Shown here one piece after another: positions 33,296 through 42,258 of a stretch of 64,000 bases of DNA (the stretch's first letter is position 1; every line of letters starts with the position of its first letter). The position numbers and the translations under genes are program-made. The DNA is from Pseudobacter sp051955275. GTDB taxonomy: Bacteria; Bacteroidota; Bacteroidia; Chitinophagales; Chitinophagaceae. The DNA is taken from NCBI RefSeq assembly GCF_051955275.1, contig NZ_JBQCGW010000294.1, forward strand, positions 8,736 through 72,735, given 5' to 3'. Under the pieces are notes generated by a model. The model saw nothing but the letters and a program-made list of their open reading frames with translations. It had not been told where the DNA came from and searched no databases.

Positions 33296-34186
33296 ATGAA
33301 AAGAACCCTACTGCCCTTACTGGCCGCCGTATTTTTCTTCGGTAGCTGTAAGAAGGATAATGACAAGAAAGATTTTATCCAGTTACAAAAGATCGAAAAC
33401 GGAGAGGAAGCATTCAATTTCCAGTACAATGAACAGCATCAGCTGAGCCGCTATGAGGTACTGAGGACCTTCGAAGATGGGGGGACGCCTACACTCTATC
33501 GTTATGCTATTATCAGCTATGAGAATAATATTCCTGTAAGCGCTGATCTGTACAGGAAAGGAGAAACTACTGATTTCTACCGCAGGTCACAGGTTTTGTT
33601 ACATTATAACAGCCAGAACAGGATCGCTTATACCGTTAAGAAATACTACAATGAAAACGGTACTTACCAGGAAGGTAATAACGATACCGTTGATTATGCT
33701 TTCAATGCAGACAGCAGGCTGGCCAGCATCAAGTATCGCGGCGACAATTCTCCCTGGACTTTCTCTTATGACGCACAGGGAAATATCAAGCTCGATCCAC
33801 AAACTTATTCCGAGCCTAACTACACAGACCAGAGCAGCTATGAATTCAAGTATGACAATGGTGTGAATCCATTATCTGTAAACGGGGTTGGGCTTACCAT
33901 CTTTGCATTGTATGAAGACGATGATTTTGAGATCAACCAGTTGTTGTCTGTAAATAATGCTACATACAACAAAACTGTTTATACCTACACTTACAAAAAT
34001 GGTGAGACCACCAATGTAGATAAGTATACCGATATTTACCAGTTTGCCAATACTTATGATGAGAATGGCGGACTGAAAGAAGTGGGTGTTACTTACAATT
34101 TTGAATATAGCAGAAACGGATCAGTAGAGGACACTCAGAATAGTCAGCGAACAGCAAAGATCACCTGTGTGAAAAAGCAGTATTAA
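33296..34186 (+). CDS. Lipoprotein with Rhs/YD-like repeat motifs
   Basis: A 296-residue lipoprotein; lipobox at C17 or nearby (FFFGSCKKD). The start at 33296 is chosen because it begins the signal peptide. The mature part contains repeated motifs of the form Y-[ND]-x-x-x-x-[LI]: YNEQHQLSRYEV, YNSQNRIAYTV, FNADSRLASIKY, FSYDAQGNI. These resemble single YD/Rhs-type repeats, or the DUF4595 type of Bacteroidota lipoproteins, and suggest a beta-rich surface protein. No enzymatic motif is seen. It stands alone with its own strong terminator. Function unknown. Confidence 0.75.
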   Translation: MKRTLLPLLAAVFFFGSCKKDNDKKDFIQLQKIENGEEAFNFQYNEQHQLSRYEVLRTFEDGGTPTLYRYAIISYENNIPVSADLYRKGETTDFYRRSQVLLHYNSQNRIAYTVKKYYNENGTYQEGNNDTVDYAFNADSRLASIKYRGDNSPWTFSYDAQGNIKLDPQTYSEPNYTDQSSYEFKYDNGVNPLSVNGVGLTIFALYEDDDFEINQLLSVNNATYNKTVYTYTYKNGETTNVDKYTDIYQFANTYDENGGLKEVGVTYNFEYSRNGSVEDTQNSQRTAKITCVKKQY

Positions 34187-34204
34187 TATTGCTTTTTCAT
34201 AAAA

Positions 34205-34243
34205 GAAACCGGCTGTTCACGAAGGAACAGCCGGTTTCTTTTT
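34205..34243. terminator. Strong bidirectional terminator
   Basis: A 14-bp perfect stem (GAAACCGGCTGTTC and its complement) with a 6-nt loop, A-rich on one side and T-rich on the other. It lies between the converging lipoprotein and ABC exporter genes and serves both. Confidence 0.88.
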
Positions 34244-34256
34244 ATGATGGATCATC

Positions 34257-36077
34257 TTATTTCACTTCCTGCATCTTCACCAGTTTGTGGTAGAAGCCTT
34301 CAATGGCAATCAGCTGGTCGTGCGTGCCACGTTCAACGATCTGACCACGCTGGAGCACAATGATCTCGTCTGCATGACGGATGGTACTGAGCCTGTGTGC
34401 TATCACAATGCTGGTCCTGTTGGCCATCATCTTGTTGATGGCGTCCTGCACCAGTCTTTCGCTTTCGGTATCCAGTGAAGAAGTGGCTTCATCCAGGATG
34501 AGGATGGGAGGGTTCTTCAATACTGCGCGTGCGATGGTGACCCTTTGTCTTTCGCCGCCACTCAGCTTGCTGCCGCGGTCACCGATATTGGTTTCGTATT
34601 GATCGTCTTTTTTGGAGATGAAATCATGGGCATTGGCAATTCCTGCTGCCTGCTCGATGTCTTCCTTTGTTGCATTGGGGCTGCCAAGTGCGATATTGCT
34701 GGCGATGGTATCATTGAACAGGATGGGCTCCTGTGTTACGATGCCGATCTGATCGCGCAGGGAAGTGAGTGAATAATCTTTGATATTCACGCCATCGATC
34801 AGTAATTCGCCGCTGCTCACATCGTGGAAGCGTGGCACCAGGTCGGCCAGGGTTGATTTACCGGCGCCTGAAGAGCCCACCAGTGCAATGGTTTTGCCTT
34901 TGCCGATGGTGAGATTGATATTGTCGAGGATGGTTACATCTTCGTATTTGAAGCTTACATTTTTGAACTCGATATGGTTGTTGAATGTGGTAAGCGGAAT
35001 GGCTTTGGGAGACTCTTCCACTACAACCGGCGCTTTCAGGATCTCTTCAATACGTGCAATCGCCGCACTGCCTTTCTGAACGTTATAGAATGCAGTGGAT
35101 AAGGATTTCGCGGGATTAATGATCTGCGTAAAGAAAACGATGTACGTGATAAAAGCACCTGCAGTAAGACCATACTGATCACTCAATACCCAGCCACCGC
35201 CGATCCAGAGCAGGGCGCTGAGCACCAGTACTCCCATGAATTCAGAAAGAGGCGAAGCGAGGTCTTTACGGAAAGCCATCTTTACGCGGAGGTTATGCAG
35301 CAGGTTGCTGGACTTCAGGAAACGGCTGTTCAGTAATTTCTCAGCATTGAAAGATTTCACAACCCTTAGCCCTGTAATGGTTTCATCCAGCACGGACAGG
35401 ATGAGGCCCTGTTGTTCCTGCGCCTGGTTGGATTGTTTCTTCAGCTTGCGGCTGATGCGGCCGATGATGAAACCTGTGATTGGCAGCAGTACAACCACTA
35501 CCAGGCTAAGCATCGGGCTGAGGAAGATAAGACAGAACAGGATGATGATGATATTCAAAGGATCGCGGATCAGGCCTTCCAGTGTACCGATGATGCTCCA
35601 TTCGATCTCGTTCATATCGTTGCTCATGCGGCTCATGATATCGCCTTTGCGTTGCTCGGTGAAAAAGCCGATAGGCAGCTTCAGCACTTTGGCATACATA
35701 TCGTCCCTGAGTTGCGTCATCACCCGGTTCCTTAACGGGATCATGATCCTGTAGGAGAGATACAGGAAGAGATTCTTTAAAAGTATCGCTGTGATTACGG
35801 TGATACAGATAGCTGCAAGGGCAGCGGTCTTGTCGTAAGTATCAATAAGTTTGGTAAGCCCGTATTTCAGCAGGAGAATGATATATTTTGAACTGAACTC
35901 TGCTTCCGGCAAAACTCTAACGCCTTCTTCCTGTCCGAACAGGAGTTGCAGGAAGGGGGCCAGCATGGCCAGGGACACCAGTGAGAATATGATGGATAAC
36001 AGGATAAAAATCAGATACAACAGAATCTTGCCCTTCTGGTTCCGGAGGTAAAAGAGAATCGTGGAAAATCGCTTCAT
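34257..36077 (-). CDS. MsbA-like ABC exporter (fused membrane and ATPase domains)
   Basis: Half-transporter that works as a homodimer, probably flipping lipid A-core or another lipid across the inner membrane. It has 606 residues. Six transmembrane segments occupy about residues 10-325. The ATPase domain has Walker A GSSGAGKSTLADL, signature LSGGERQRVTIARAVL, Walker B PILILDEATSSLD and the H-loop in IVIAHRLST. In Bacteroidota such stand-alone exporters are usually called MsbA, but drug or peptide export cannot be excluded. Confidence 0.88.
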   Translation of the reverse strand: MKRFSTILFYLRNQKGKILLYLIFILLSIIFSLVSLAMLAPFLQLLFGQEEGVRVLPEAEFSSKYIILLLKYGLTKLIDTYDKTAALAAICITVITAILLKNLFLYLSYRIMIPLRNRVMTQLRDDMYAKVLKLPIGFFTEQRKGDIMSRMSNDMNEIEWSIIGTLEGLIRDPLNIIIILFCLIFLSPMLSLVVVVLLPITGFIIGRISRKLKKQSNQAQEQQGLILSVLDETITGLRVVKSFNAEKLLNSRFLKSSNLLHNLRVKMAFRKDLASPLSEFMGVLVLSALLWIGGGWVLSDQYGLTAGAFITYIVFFTQIINPAKSLSTAFYNVQKGSAAIARIEEILKAPVVVEESPKAIPLTTFNNHIEFKNVSFKYEDVTILDNINLTIGKGKTIALVGSSGAGKSTLADLVPRFHDVSSGELLIDGVNIKDYSLTSLRDQIGIVTQEPILFNDTIASNIALGSPNATKEDIEQAAGIANAHDFISKKDDQYETNIGDRGSKLSGGERQRVTIARAVLKNPPILILDEATSSLDTESERLVQDAINKMMANRTSIVIAHRLSTIRHADEIIVLQRGQIVERGTHDQLIAIEGFYHKLVKMQEVK

Positions 36078-36140
36078 GGATTAAAATATAGATAAACAGC
36101 GCAAAGTAACTAATTTTACAACGATTAATCCGTTAAAGGA

Positions 36141-36518
36141 ATGCAAGAAGGTAAAAGACAAAAACAGATAGCGGGCCTCCTGAACGAGGAATTGAACGAT
36201 ATTTTTCACAGGCTTGGCCTGAGTATGCTCGATGGGGGCATGGTTTCCATTTCCGGGGTGAAGCTGACCCCCGACCTGCTGGAAGCCCGGATCTACCTGA
36301 GCTTCTTCCAGGTAAAGGATGCCAAAACCGCCCTGAAAAAGGTGGAAGACAGGGCCTGGGAGATCAAGAAAGAGTTGACCAGCCGGGTGGCAAAGCAACT
36401 GCGCAGAATGCCTGAACTGAGGTTCTTCAGCGATGATACTCTTGACCACGTGTTTAAAATGGAGGATCTTTTCCGCCAGATAAAAAAAGACGAAGAAGGA
36501 AACGCCGGGGAGCAATAG
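36141..36518 (+). CDS. rbfA: Ribosome-binding factor A
   Basis: Assists 30S ribosomal subunit maturation and 16S rRNA 5'-end processing. It has 125 residues, typical length. The KH-like fold is seen in RQKQIAGLLNEELNDIFHRL, GMVSISGVKLTPDLLEARIY and AKQLRRMPELRFFSDDTLDH. It is followed after 31 nt by an ABC permease gene in the same direction. It is divergent from the MsbA-like gene. Confidence 0.93.
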   Translation: MQEGKRQKQIAGLLNEELNDIFHRLGLSMLDGGMVSISGVKLTPDLLEARIYLSFFQVKDAKTALKKVEDRAWEIKKELTSRVAKQLRRMPELRFFSDDTLDHVFKMEDLFRQIKKDEEGNAGEQ

Positions 36519-36549
36519 GCTCATCCCATCATTTATATAAACCCTTTGA

Positions 36550-37773
36550 ATGAATTTTCTTTTCGCCTGGCGCTATTTCAAAGCAAAGAAATCAACCAAT
36601 GCCATCAATGTGATTGCCTGGGTAAGCATGATTGCCATCATGTGTATCACCTTTGCTTTCATTGTGGTGCTGAGCGTGTTCAATGGTTTTGAAGGGCTGG
36701 TGAAGAGTTTGTATTCATCTTTCTATACTGATATCCGCATTTCTGCCGCCAAAGGAAAGGTGATCACGCTCACGCCGGATCAACTGAAACAGCTGCGAAG
36801 CAATCCGCAGGTGGCCCATTACTCCCTGATGGCAGAAGAAAAGACGTTGCTGCTGAATGACGGCATCCAGGTGATTGCAGATGTAAAGGGGGTAGACAGT
36901 AATTACAAGTATGTATCGGGCGTAGCCGAAAAAGTGTATCGTGGCAGCTTCCTCACCGGGAATGACGATTTCCCCACGCTGGTGCTGGGCAATGGCGTGG
37001 AAAACGCACTGGGCGTGGAAGCCGATAAAAATGTATTTCCACTTACCGTGTATCTTTTTCAGCGTGGTGCAACTATCAATACTACAGATCCCTACAGAAG
37101 CTTCGCAGGCTCCAATATAAATACGGCTGGCACTTTTATGATTCAGGCCGATATCGATAACAAGTTTGCCATCACCAACCTGGCCTTCATGAAGCGCATG
37201 ATGAACCTGGGGGCCGATGAGTACAGCGCTGTGGAAATTGCGCTGGTGGATGGCCGTAAGGCGGATCAGGTCAAGGCATCGCTGCAAACCCTTTTTGGAG
37301 CGAAATACAGAATTGAAACCAAGTATGAACAGAACAAAAGCCTGTATAGTGTAATGACGATGGAAAAATGGGCTACCTACGGCATCCTCACACTGATGCT
37401 GATCGTAGCTGCATTCACCATGATCGGAGGCCTTACCATGCTGGTGCTGGAAAAGCAGAAAGATATCCAGGCGCTGAAAGCCATGGGGGCAGATAACAGG
37501 CTGATCCAGAAAATATTCCTCAGTGAAGGCCTCCTGCTGGCCGGCCTGGGCGCCGCAGCTGGTATTGTGCTGGCGCTGATCTTCTGCTGGGCCCAGGTGA
37601 AATTCAAGCTGATCCCGCTGGAAGGCGGCACTTTCCTGATCGATTACTATCCCGTAAAGATCCTGCCGGAAGATTTCATCCTGATCCTGATCACGGTGAT
37701 TTTTGTGGCAGTGCTGGCTTCGTGGTTCCCTTCCCGTAAGGCGGCGCTGCAGCCGATAGAACTCAAGACCTGA
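36550..37773 (+). CDS. LolC/LolE-like ABC transporter permease
   Basis: Inner-membrane permease of the FtsX/MacB superfamily, probably part of a lipoprotein-release (Lol) complex. It has 407 residues: one N-terminal transmembrane helix (about 22-48), a large periplasmic domain, and three C-terminal helices (about 276-300, 318-345, 370-393). The N-terminus FAWRYFKAKKSTNAINVIAW and the segment VLEKQKDIQALKAMGAD are typical of LolC/E. The ATPase partner LolD is not in the window. It lies just after rbfA, probably cotranscribed. Confidence 0.85.
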   Translation: MNFLFAWRYFKAKKSTNAINVIAWVSMIAIMCITFAFIVVLSVFNGFEGLVKSLYSSFYTDIRISAAKGKVITLTPDQLKQLRSNPQVAHYSLMAEEKTLLLNDGIQVIADVKGVDSNYKYVSGVAEKVYRGSFLTGNDDFPTLVLGNGVENALGVEADKNVFPLTVYLFQRGATINTTDPYRSFAGSNINTAGTFMIQADIDNKFAITNLAFMKRMMNLGADEYSAVEIALVDGRKADQVKASLQTLFGAKYRIETKYEQNKSLYSVMTMEKWATYGILTLMLIVAAFTMIGGLTMLVLEKQKDIQALKAMGADNRLIQKIFLSEGLLLAGLGAAAGIVLALIFCWAQVKFKLIPLEGGTFLIDYYPVKILPEDFILILITVIFVAVLASWFPSRKAALQPIELKT

Positions 37774-37893
37774 TAACCTTCCCGATAGATGAAGTTCAAA
37801 CCCCTGATCCGCGACGAAGTATTTACATGAACTCAAAGAGATAATGATAGAATTATTCAATGGCCAACCATTGGAATGCTGATCTTACCGGCA

Positions 37894-37921
37894 TAAAAAA
37901 ATCCCGGCGATTAGCCGGGAT
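37894..37921 (-). terminator. Rho-independent terminator of the transketolase gene
   Basis: An 8-bp stem (ATCCCGGC and complement) with a 5-nt loop, followed on the minus strand by T7, 27 bp after the transketolase stop. Confidence 0.85.
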
Positions 37922-37947
37922 CTGTATGAATGAATTGTGATCATTTC

Positions 37948-38784
37948 TTAGTAATCTCCGAGTGTTTCGGGAAGTTGGGCCAGGGCCTTTGCCAGTTGCT
38001 CGTCGTTAGGGGCGATGCCATGCCATTCGTGTGAGCCTTGCATGAAGTCAACACCTGCACCCATAGCCGTTTTCATGAGAATAACGATGGGTTTTCCTTT
38101 TCCAACGAATGTTTTGGCCTGTTCCAGGGCGGCAACCACTTTGTCAACATCATTACCTTCATTGAGATGGATCACTTCCCATCCGAATGCCTGGAATTTG
38201 GCGCCGAGATCGCCCAGTTTCATCACCACATCCGTAGGTCCGTCGATTTGTTGTCCATTCCAATCTACAGTAGCGATCAGGTTATCTACTTTTTTATGGG
38301 CAGCGAACATGATGGCTTCCCAGTTCTGGCCTTCATCAAGCTCACCGTCACCTGTAAGTGCAAATACCAGGTTCTTTTCTCCGTTGAGTTTCTTTGTGAG
38401 TGCGGCTCCTATTGAAACACTGAGTCCCTGACCGAGGGAACCGGATGCCATACGGATACCGGGAAGGTGCTCGTGAGTGGCGGGGTGGCCCTGGAGACGG
38501 GAGTTCAGCTTGCGGAAGGTGGCAAGTTCTTTGATATCAAAATACCCGGATCTGGCCAGGGTGGAGTAGAAAACCGGGCTGATATGTCCGTTAGACAGGA
38601 AGAAGACATCTTCATTGGTTGCGTTCATATTGAACGCCGGATTGTGTTGCATTACTTTGAAATATAACGCAGTAAAGTAGTCGGCGCAACCAAGGGAACC
38701 ACCGGGGTGTCCGCTTTGGGAACCATGAACCATTCTGACAATATCCCTTCGGATCTGTGAGGCGATGTCTTTTAATGCTGGCAT
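37948..38784 (-). CDS. Transketolase N-terminal (TPP-binding) half
   Basis: One half of a split transketolase; binds the pyrophosphate of thiamine diphosphate. It has 278 residues from the ATG at 38784. A -7 element at 38809-38816 covers the earlier in-frame ATG (38811), ruling it out. Key motifs: GSQSGHPGGSLGCADYFTAL, LGQGLSVSIGAALTKKL and the TPP motif GDGELDEGQNWEAIMFA. The C-terminal half needed for activity is usually encoded directly downstream, but here a converging permease gene follows instead, so the partner must lie elsewhere. Confidence 0.9.
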   Translation of the reverse strand: MPALKDIASQIRRDIVRMVHGSQSGHPGGSLGCADYFTALYFKVMQHNPAFNMNATNEDVFFLSNGHISPVFYSTLARSGYFDIKELATFRKLNSRLQGHPATHEHLPGIRMASGSLGQGLSVSIGAALTKKLNGEKNLVFALTGDGELDEGQNWEAIMFAAHKKVDNLIATVDWNGQQIDGPTDVVMKLGDLGAKFQAFGWEVIHLNEGNDVDKVVAALEQAKTFVGKGKPIVILMKTAMGAGVDFMQGSHEWHGIAPNDEQLAKALAQLPETLGDY

Positions 38785-38808
38785 AAACAGTTCTTTAAAA
38801 TGTGGTGG

Positions 38809-38816
38809 CAAAACTA
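38809..38816 (-). promoter_or_regulatory. -7 promoter element for the transketolase gene
   Basis: On the minus strand TAGTTTTG, an exact TAnnTTTG match. Transcription would start near 38800, so translation must begin at 38784. Confidence 0.55.
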
Positions 38817-39031
38817 CAAGAAATTGTAGACCAACTGATGAACTCTATCAAACTTTTCTTTATTTTTGCTCTCCAATTGCCCGCCTTAAACAATAAAGTT
38901 GCCTGAATTGAAGTTCATTATAGCGAAAGTGCTGTAGTTTGGAACTTGGCATCGATTTTGCCCCAACCGGCCAGATTAGCAGCACGTAGATATTATAAAG
39001 ACAAATATTTAGGAAACCAAAACCAGGGCTG

Positions 39032-40165
39032 ATGTTTGATGTATTACTTTCTATAGCTATATCTTTTACTGTCACATTTCTAGCTATCCCTGTAATTATT
39101 ACAGTGGCCGAAAGAAAGAAACTGTACGACATACCGGATGAGCGCAAGGTGCATCACACGCCAATTCCTTCACTGGGTGGTTTGGGTATTTTTGCCGGCT
39201 TCATTCTTGCCTGTCTGATCTCCATTCAATTTCAGAAATCAACCGAGATGCAGTATTTCCTGGCTGCAGCCTTTGTTATATTTTTCCTCGGTCTGAAAGA
39301 TGATATCCTGGTTATTTCCCCTATCAAAAAATTCATTGGTCAGGTGCTTGCTGCATTCCTGATCGTTTATAAAGGAGGCGTACAACTCTCCAGCATGCAT
39401 GGTTTCATGGGAATCCATGAACTGCCTGAATCTTTCAGCCTGCTGCTGACCTACCTCACGGTGATCGTTATCATCAATGCTTTCAACCTCATTGACGGTA
39501 TCGACGGACTGGCGGGTAGCCTGGGTTTGATGACTTCCATCATTTTCGGCTTCTATTTCTTACAGAATAACATGACCGGTTATGCGATCCTGGCCTTTTC
39601 CCTGGCCGGCAGCGTGGCGGCCTTCCTCATCTTCAATTTCCAGCCCGCAAAAATATTCATGGGGGATACGGGATCGCTGATGATAGGGCTGATCACTTCC
39701 ATACTGGCCGTAAAATTCATTGACGCAGCCAATGCTACCGATGTGGCCTACCCGCTGATAGCATCGCCTGCCATAGCATTTACCATCATGATGATCCCTT
39801 TGCTGGATACATTAAGAGTATTTGCTATCCGTATCTTCAACCGCCGTTCCCCGTTCAGCCCTGACAGGAACCATATTCACCACCTGTTGTTAGACAGGGG
39901 CCTTTCTCACCGTAATATCACGCTGAGCCTGGTTGCCGTGAATCTCCTGTTCATTGTAGCTGCTTATGGTATGCGCAACTATGGTTGTACCTGGATCATC
40001 CTTGGAGTGGTTGCTTTCTTTTTCTCCGGCATTGCCGCCCTGTACTACACCCGTCCTCAGCCCCGCCTCTTTGTGGCCAGGTCTTTGGAAAAGGATATCA
40101 AGGAGAAAGGAACCACCAAGATCGTTCCCCTTACCAAGGATACCATTCTCGAACACAAGAATTGA
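39032..40165 (+). CDS. WecA/TagO-like undecaprenyl-phosphate sugar-1-phosphate transferase
   Basis: Integral membrane enzyme that transfers a sugar 1-phosphate (usually GlcNAc-1-P) from UDP-sugar to undecaprenyl phosphate, starting surface glycan synthesis. It has 377 residues with about eleven transmembrane segments. Catalytic signatures of the GT4 polyprenyl-transferase family are intact: FFLGLKDDILVISPIKKFIG, INAFNLIDGIDGLAGSLG, QPAKIFMGDTGSLMIG and DRNHIHHLLLDRGLSHR. The last marks WecA/TagO-type rather than MraY. No other glycan genes adjoin it. Confidence 0.9.
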   Translation: MFDVLLSIAISFTVTFLAIPVIITVAERKKLYDIPDERKVHHTPIPSLGGLGIFAGFILACLISIQFQKSTEMQYFLAAAFVIFFLGLKDDILVISPIKKFIGQVLAAFLIVYKGGVQLSSMHGFMGIHELPESFSLLLTYLTVIVIINAFNLIDGIDGLAGSLGLMTSIIFGFYFLQNNMTGYAILAFSLAGSVAAFLIFNFQPAKIFMGDTGSLMIGLITSILAVKFIDAANATDVAYPLIASPAIAFTIMMIPLLDTLRVFAIRIFNRRSPFSPDRNHIHHLLLDRGLSHRNITLSLVAVNLLFIVAAYGMRNYGCTWIILGVVAFFFSGIAALYYTRPQPRLFVARSLEKDIKEKGTTKIVPLTKDTILEHKN

Positions 40166-40271
40166 GTCCCTTCACATAAATCTAAAGGGTCTTTTACGTT
40201 CTTATGAATTGTAAAAGACCCTGATTTATTAAAATCTCATCCGTTCTCTGTGCAAATTTTCTGATTTGACG

Positions 40272-40279
40272 TAGGTTTG
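40272..40279 (+). promoter_or_regulatory. -7 promoter element for frr
   Basis: TAGGTTTG matches TAnnTTTG, 24 bp upstream of the frr start codon. Confidence 0.5.
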
Positions 40280-40302
40280 CAACGCACTTAATTCATACAA
40301 AT

Positions 40303-40866
40303 ATGTCAGACGAGTTAATAACCATCCAGGACCATGCTGAAGAAGCCATGGATAAGGCCATTAATCACCTTGAAGCCGAATTGATCAAAGTACGTGCAGG
40401 AAAGGCCAACCCTAACCTGGTAGAAGGTATAGTTGTTGATTACTACGGAACCCCCACACCTATCAGCCAGGTGGGAAATATAACTGTGGCAGATGCCAGA
40501 ACGCTGGCCATTCAGCCCTGGGAAAGGAATATGCTTCAGCCGATCGAGCGCGCTATCATCAACGCCAATATTGGTGTTACGCCCCAGAACGATGGTATGA
40601 TCATCCGCCTCTTTATGCCGCCACTCACTGAAGAACGCCGTAAAGAACTGGTGAAACGTGCACAGGGAGAAGGGGAAAATTCAAAAGTTGCCATCCGCAA
40701 TATCCGCAGGGATGGTATCGAAAAGATCAAGAAACTGCAGAAGAACGGCCTGAGCGAAGATATTTGTAAAGATGCCGAGAAGAATGTACAGGACCTCACA
40801 GACAAATACATCGCGCTGGTGGATAAACACCTTACTGCAAAGGAAAAAGAGATCATGACTGTTTAA
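40303..40866 (+). CDS. frr: Ribosome recycling factor
   Basis: Splits the post-termination ribosome together with EF-G. It has 187 residues, the standard length. Typical segments: MDKAINHLEAELIKVRAGKA, VDYYGTPTPISQVGNITVAD, LAIQPWERNML and FMPPLTEERRKELVKRA. It appears to be a single-gene unit with its own promoter and terminator; pyrH, a frequent neighbour, is not adjacent. Confidence 0.97.
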   Translation: MSDELITIQDHAEEAMDKAINHLEAELIKVRAGKANPNLVEGIVVDYYGTPTPISQVGNITVADARTLAIQPWERNMLQPIERAIINANIGVTPQNDGMIIRLFMPPLTEERRKELVKRAQGEGENSKVAIRNIRRDGIEKIKKLQKNGLSEDICKDAEKNVQDLTDKYIALVDKHLTAKEKEIMTV

Positions 40867-40888
40867 CAACAGCCACGCATAAATTATG

Positions 40889-40922
40889 GAAGGCTGTCTC
40901 TAAGGGACAGCCTTCTTTTTTA
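40889..40922 (+). terminator. Rho-independent terminator after frr
   Basis: A perfect 10-bp stem (GAAGGCTGTC and complement) with a 7-nt loop and T6, 22 nt after the stop codon. Confidence 0.9.
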
Positions 40923-40992
40923 TACGCTCTCAACAAATAGGTACATCAGCAATTCCTGAAAATGATCTACCTTAAATATCTCAAAAGCAGCT

Positions 40993-41742
40993 ATGGGAAA
41001 AACTTTACTATCATCCATCAGTACCCGCGCTCCGAAAGAGTTGGATAAGGCGGCCACCAAGGCCAAGACCACGGCCATTCTGCAGAAGCTGAATGAACTG
41101 CAGAATCTTCTCTATGCAGAATCAAAACATGCTATCCTCGTTGTGATACAGGGCATGGATGCAAGCGGAAAGGACGGTGTGATCCGCAATGTATTCGGGC
41201 AACTCAACCCGCAGGGAGTTACGGTAAAGAGTTTTAAAGTGCCTACTGCTGAAGAGCTTTCACACGACTTCCTCTGGCGTGTGCACAATGCCGCTCCGGC
41301 CAAAGGCATGATTCAGATCTTCAACCGCTCCCAGTATGAAGATATCCTGGTGACCCGCGTTCATGGGATCATTGACGATGCTATCGCTAAAAAACGCATG
41401 AAAGCCATCAATGATTTTGAGCAACTGCTCACGGAGCACAACAGCACCAGTATCCTGAAATTCTATCTCCATGTATCTCCTGAAGAACAACAGCAGCGCC
41501 TCAAAGAACGCCTGGATGATCCGGCCAAACAATGGAAGTACAACGCCAATGATTTTGAGGAAGCGAAGAAGTGGGACGACTATATGCGTATGTATGAAGA
41601 TGCCTTCCAGCATTGCAACGATGTACCCTGGACGATTGTGCCTGCTGATCAGAACTGGTACAAGGAATACCTGATTGCCAGTACCCTGCTTGAAACATTG
41701 CAGCGCCTGAACATGAAATTTCCCGGTTTGAAGAAAGACTGA
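40993..41742 (+). CDS. PPK2-family polyphosphate:nucleotide phosphotransferase
   Basis: Uses polyphosphate to phosphorylate nucleotides (or the reverse). It has 249 residues, a single-domain PPK2. The Walker A motif is VIQGMDASGKDGVIRNV (about 53-69), the lid and base-binding region includes VPTAEELSHDFLWRVHNAAP, and the second phosphate-binding segment reads FNRSQYEDILVTRVH. The size and motifs suggest the class that phosphorylates AMP/ADP, but the class is not certain. It appears monocistronic. Confidence 0.9.
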   Translation: MGKTLLSSISTRAPKELDKAATKAKTTAILQKLNELQNLLYAESKHAILVVIQGMDASGKDGVIRNVFGQLNPQGVTVKSFKVPTAEELSHDFLWRVHNAAPAKGMIQIFNRSQYEDILVTRVHGIIDDAIAKKRMKAINDFEQLLTEHNSTSILKFYLHVSPEEQQQRLKERLDDPAKQWKYNANDFEEAKKWDDYMRMYEDAFQHCNDVPWTIVPADQNWYKEYLIASTLLETLQRLNMKFPGLKKD

Positions 41743-41811
41743 ACAAGCCCTGCCGTCTAACCGAAATCCACAAGGTGGAAATCAATATATGGCTTACAAT
41801 TATATATTATA

Positions 41812-41819
41812 TAGTTTTG
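41812..41819 (+). promoter_or_regulatory. -7 promoter element for mscL
   Basis: TAGTTTTG matches TAnnTTTG, 35 bp upstream of mscL. Confidence 0.5.
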
Positions 41820-41854
41820 CCATGGTTGCATTATTCAATTAAAAATCTATCTAT

Positions 41855-42235
41855 ATGGGAATGCTTAAAGAATTTAAGAATTTTGCACTGAAAGGCAATG
41901 TAGTGGACCTTGCAGTTGCTGTAATTATCGGTGGCGCTTTCGGAACCATCGTTTCCTCCCTTGTTGACGATGTGATCACCCCACTGCTGCTCACACCTGC
42001 GTTGAAGTTTGCCAATGCTGAAAATATCGACAAGCTTACATGGGGCGCAGTGCATTACGGAAAATTCCTCTCCGCTGTTATCAAGTTCATCATTATTGCA
42101 TGGATATTATTCCTGCTGGTCCGTGGTATGAAAAAGCTCACAGACAAAAAAGATGAAACACCGGCAGCACCTCCTGCTCCTACAGCAACAGAGAAATTAC
42201 TCATGGAGATCAGGGATGAGCTGAAGAAAAAGTAA
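41855..42235 (+). CDS. mscL: Large-conductance mechanosensitive channel
   Basis: Homopentameric emergency valve opened by membrane tension. It has 126 residues. The N-terminal helix GMLKEFKNFALKGNVVDLAV and first pore helix VAVIIGGAFGTIVSSLVDDV are typical. The second transmembrane helix is about residues 70-92, and a charged C-terminal helix (TEKLLMEIRDELKKK) ends the protein. A short Ala/Pro linker precedes that helix. The downstream DUF3078 gene starts after 23 nt and may be cotranscribed. Confidence 0.95.
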   Translation: MGMLKEFKNFALKGNVVDLAVAVIIGGAFGTIVSSLVDDVITPLLLTPALKFANAENIDKLTWGAVHYGKFLSAVIKFIIIAWILFLLVRGMKKLTDKKDETPAAPPAPTATEKLLMEIRDELKKK

Positions 42236-42258
42236 CTAACCCTCATTAATATTCGATT

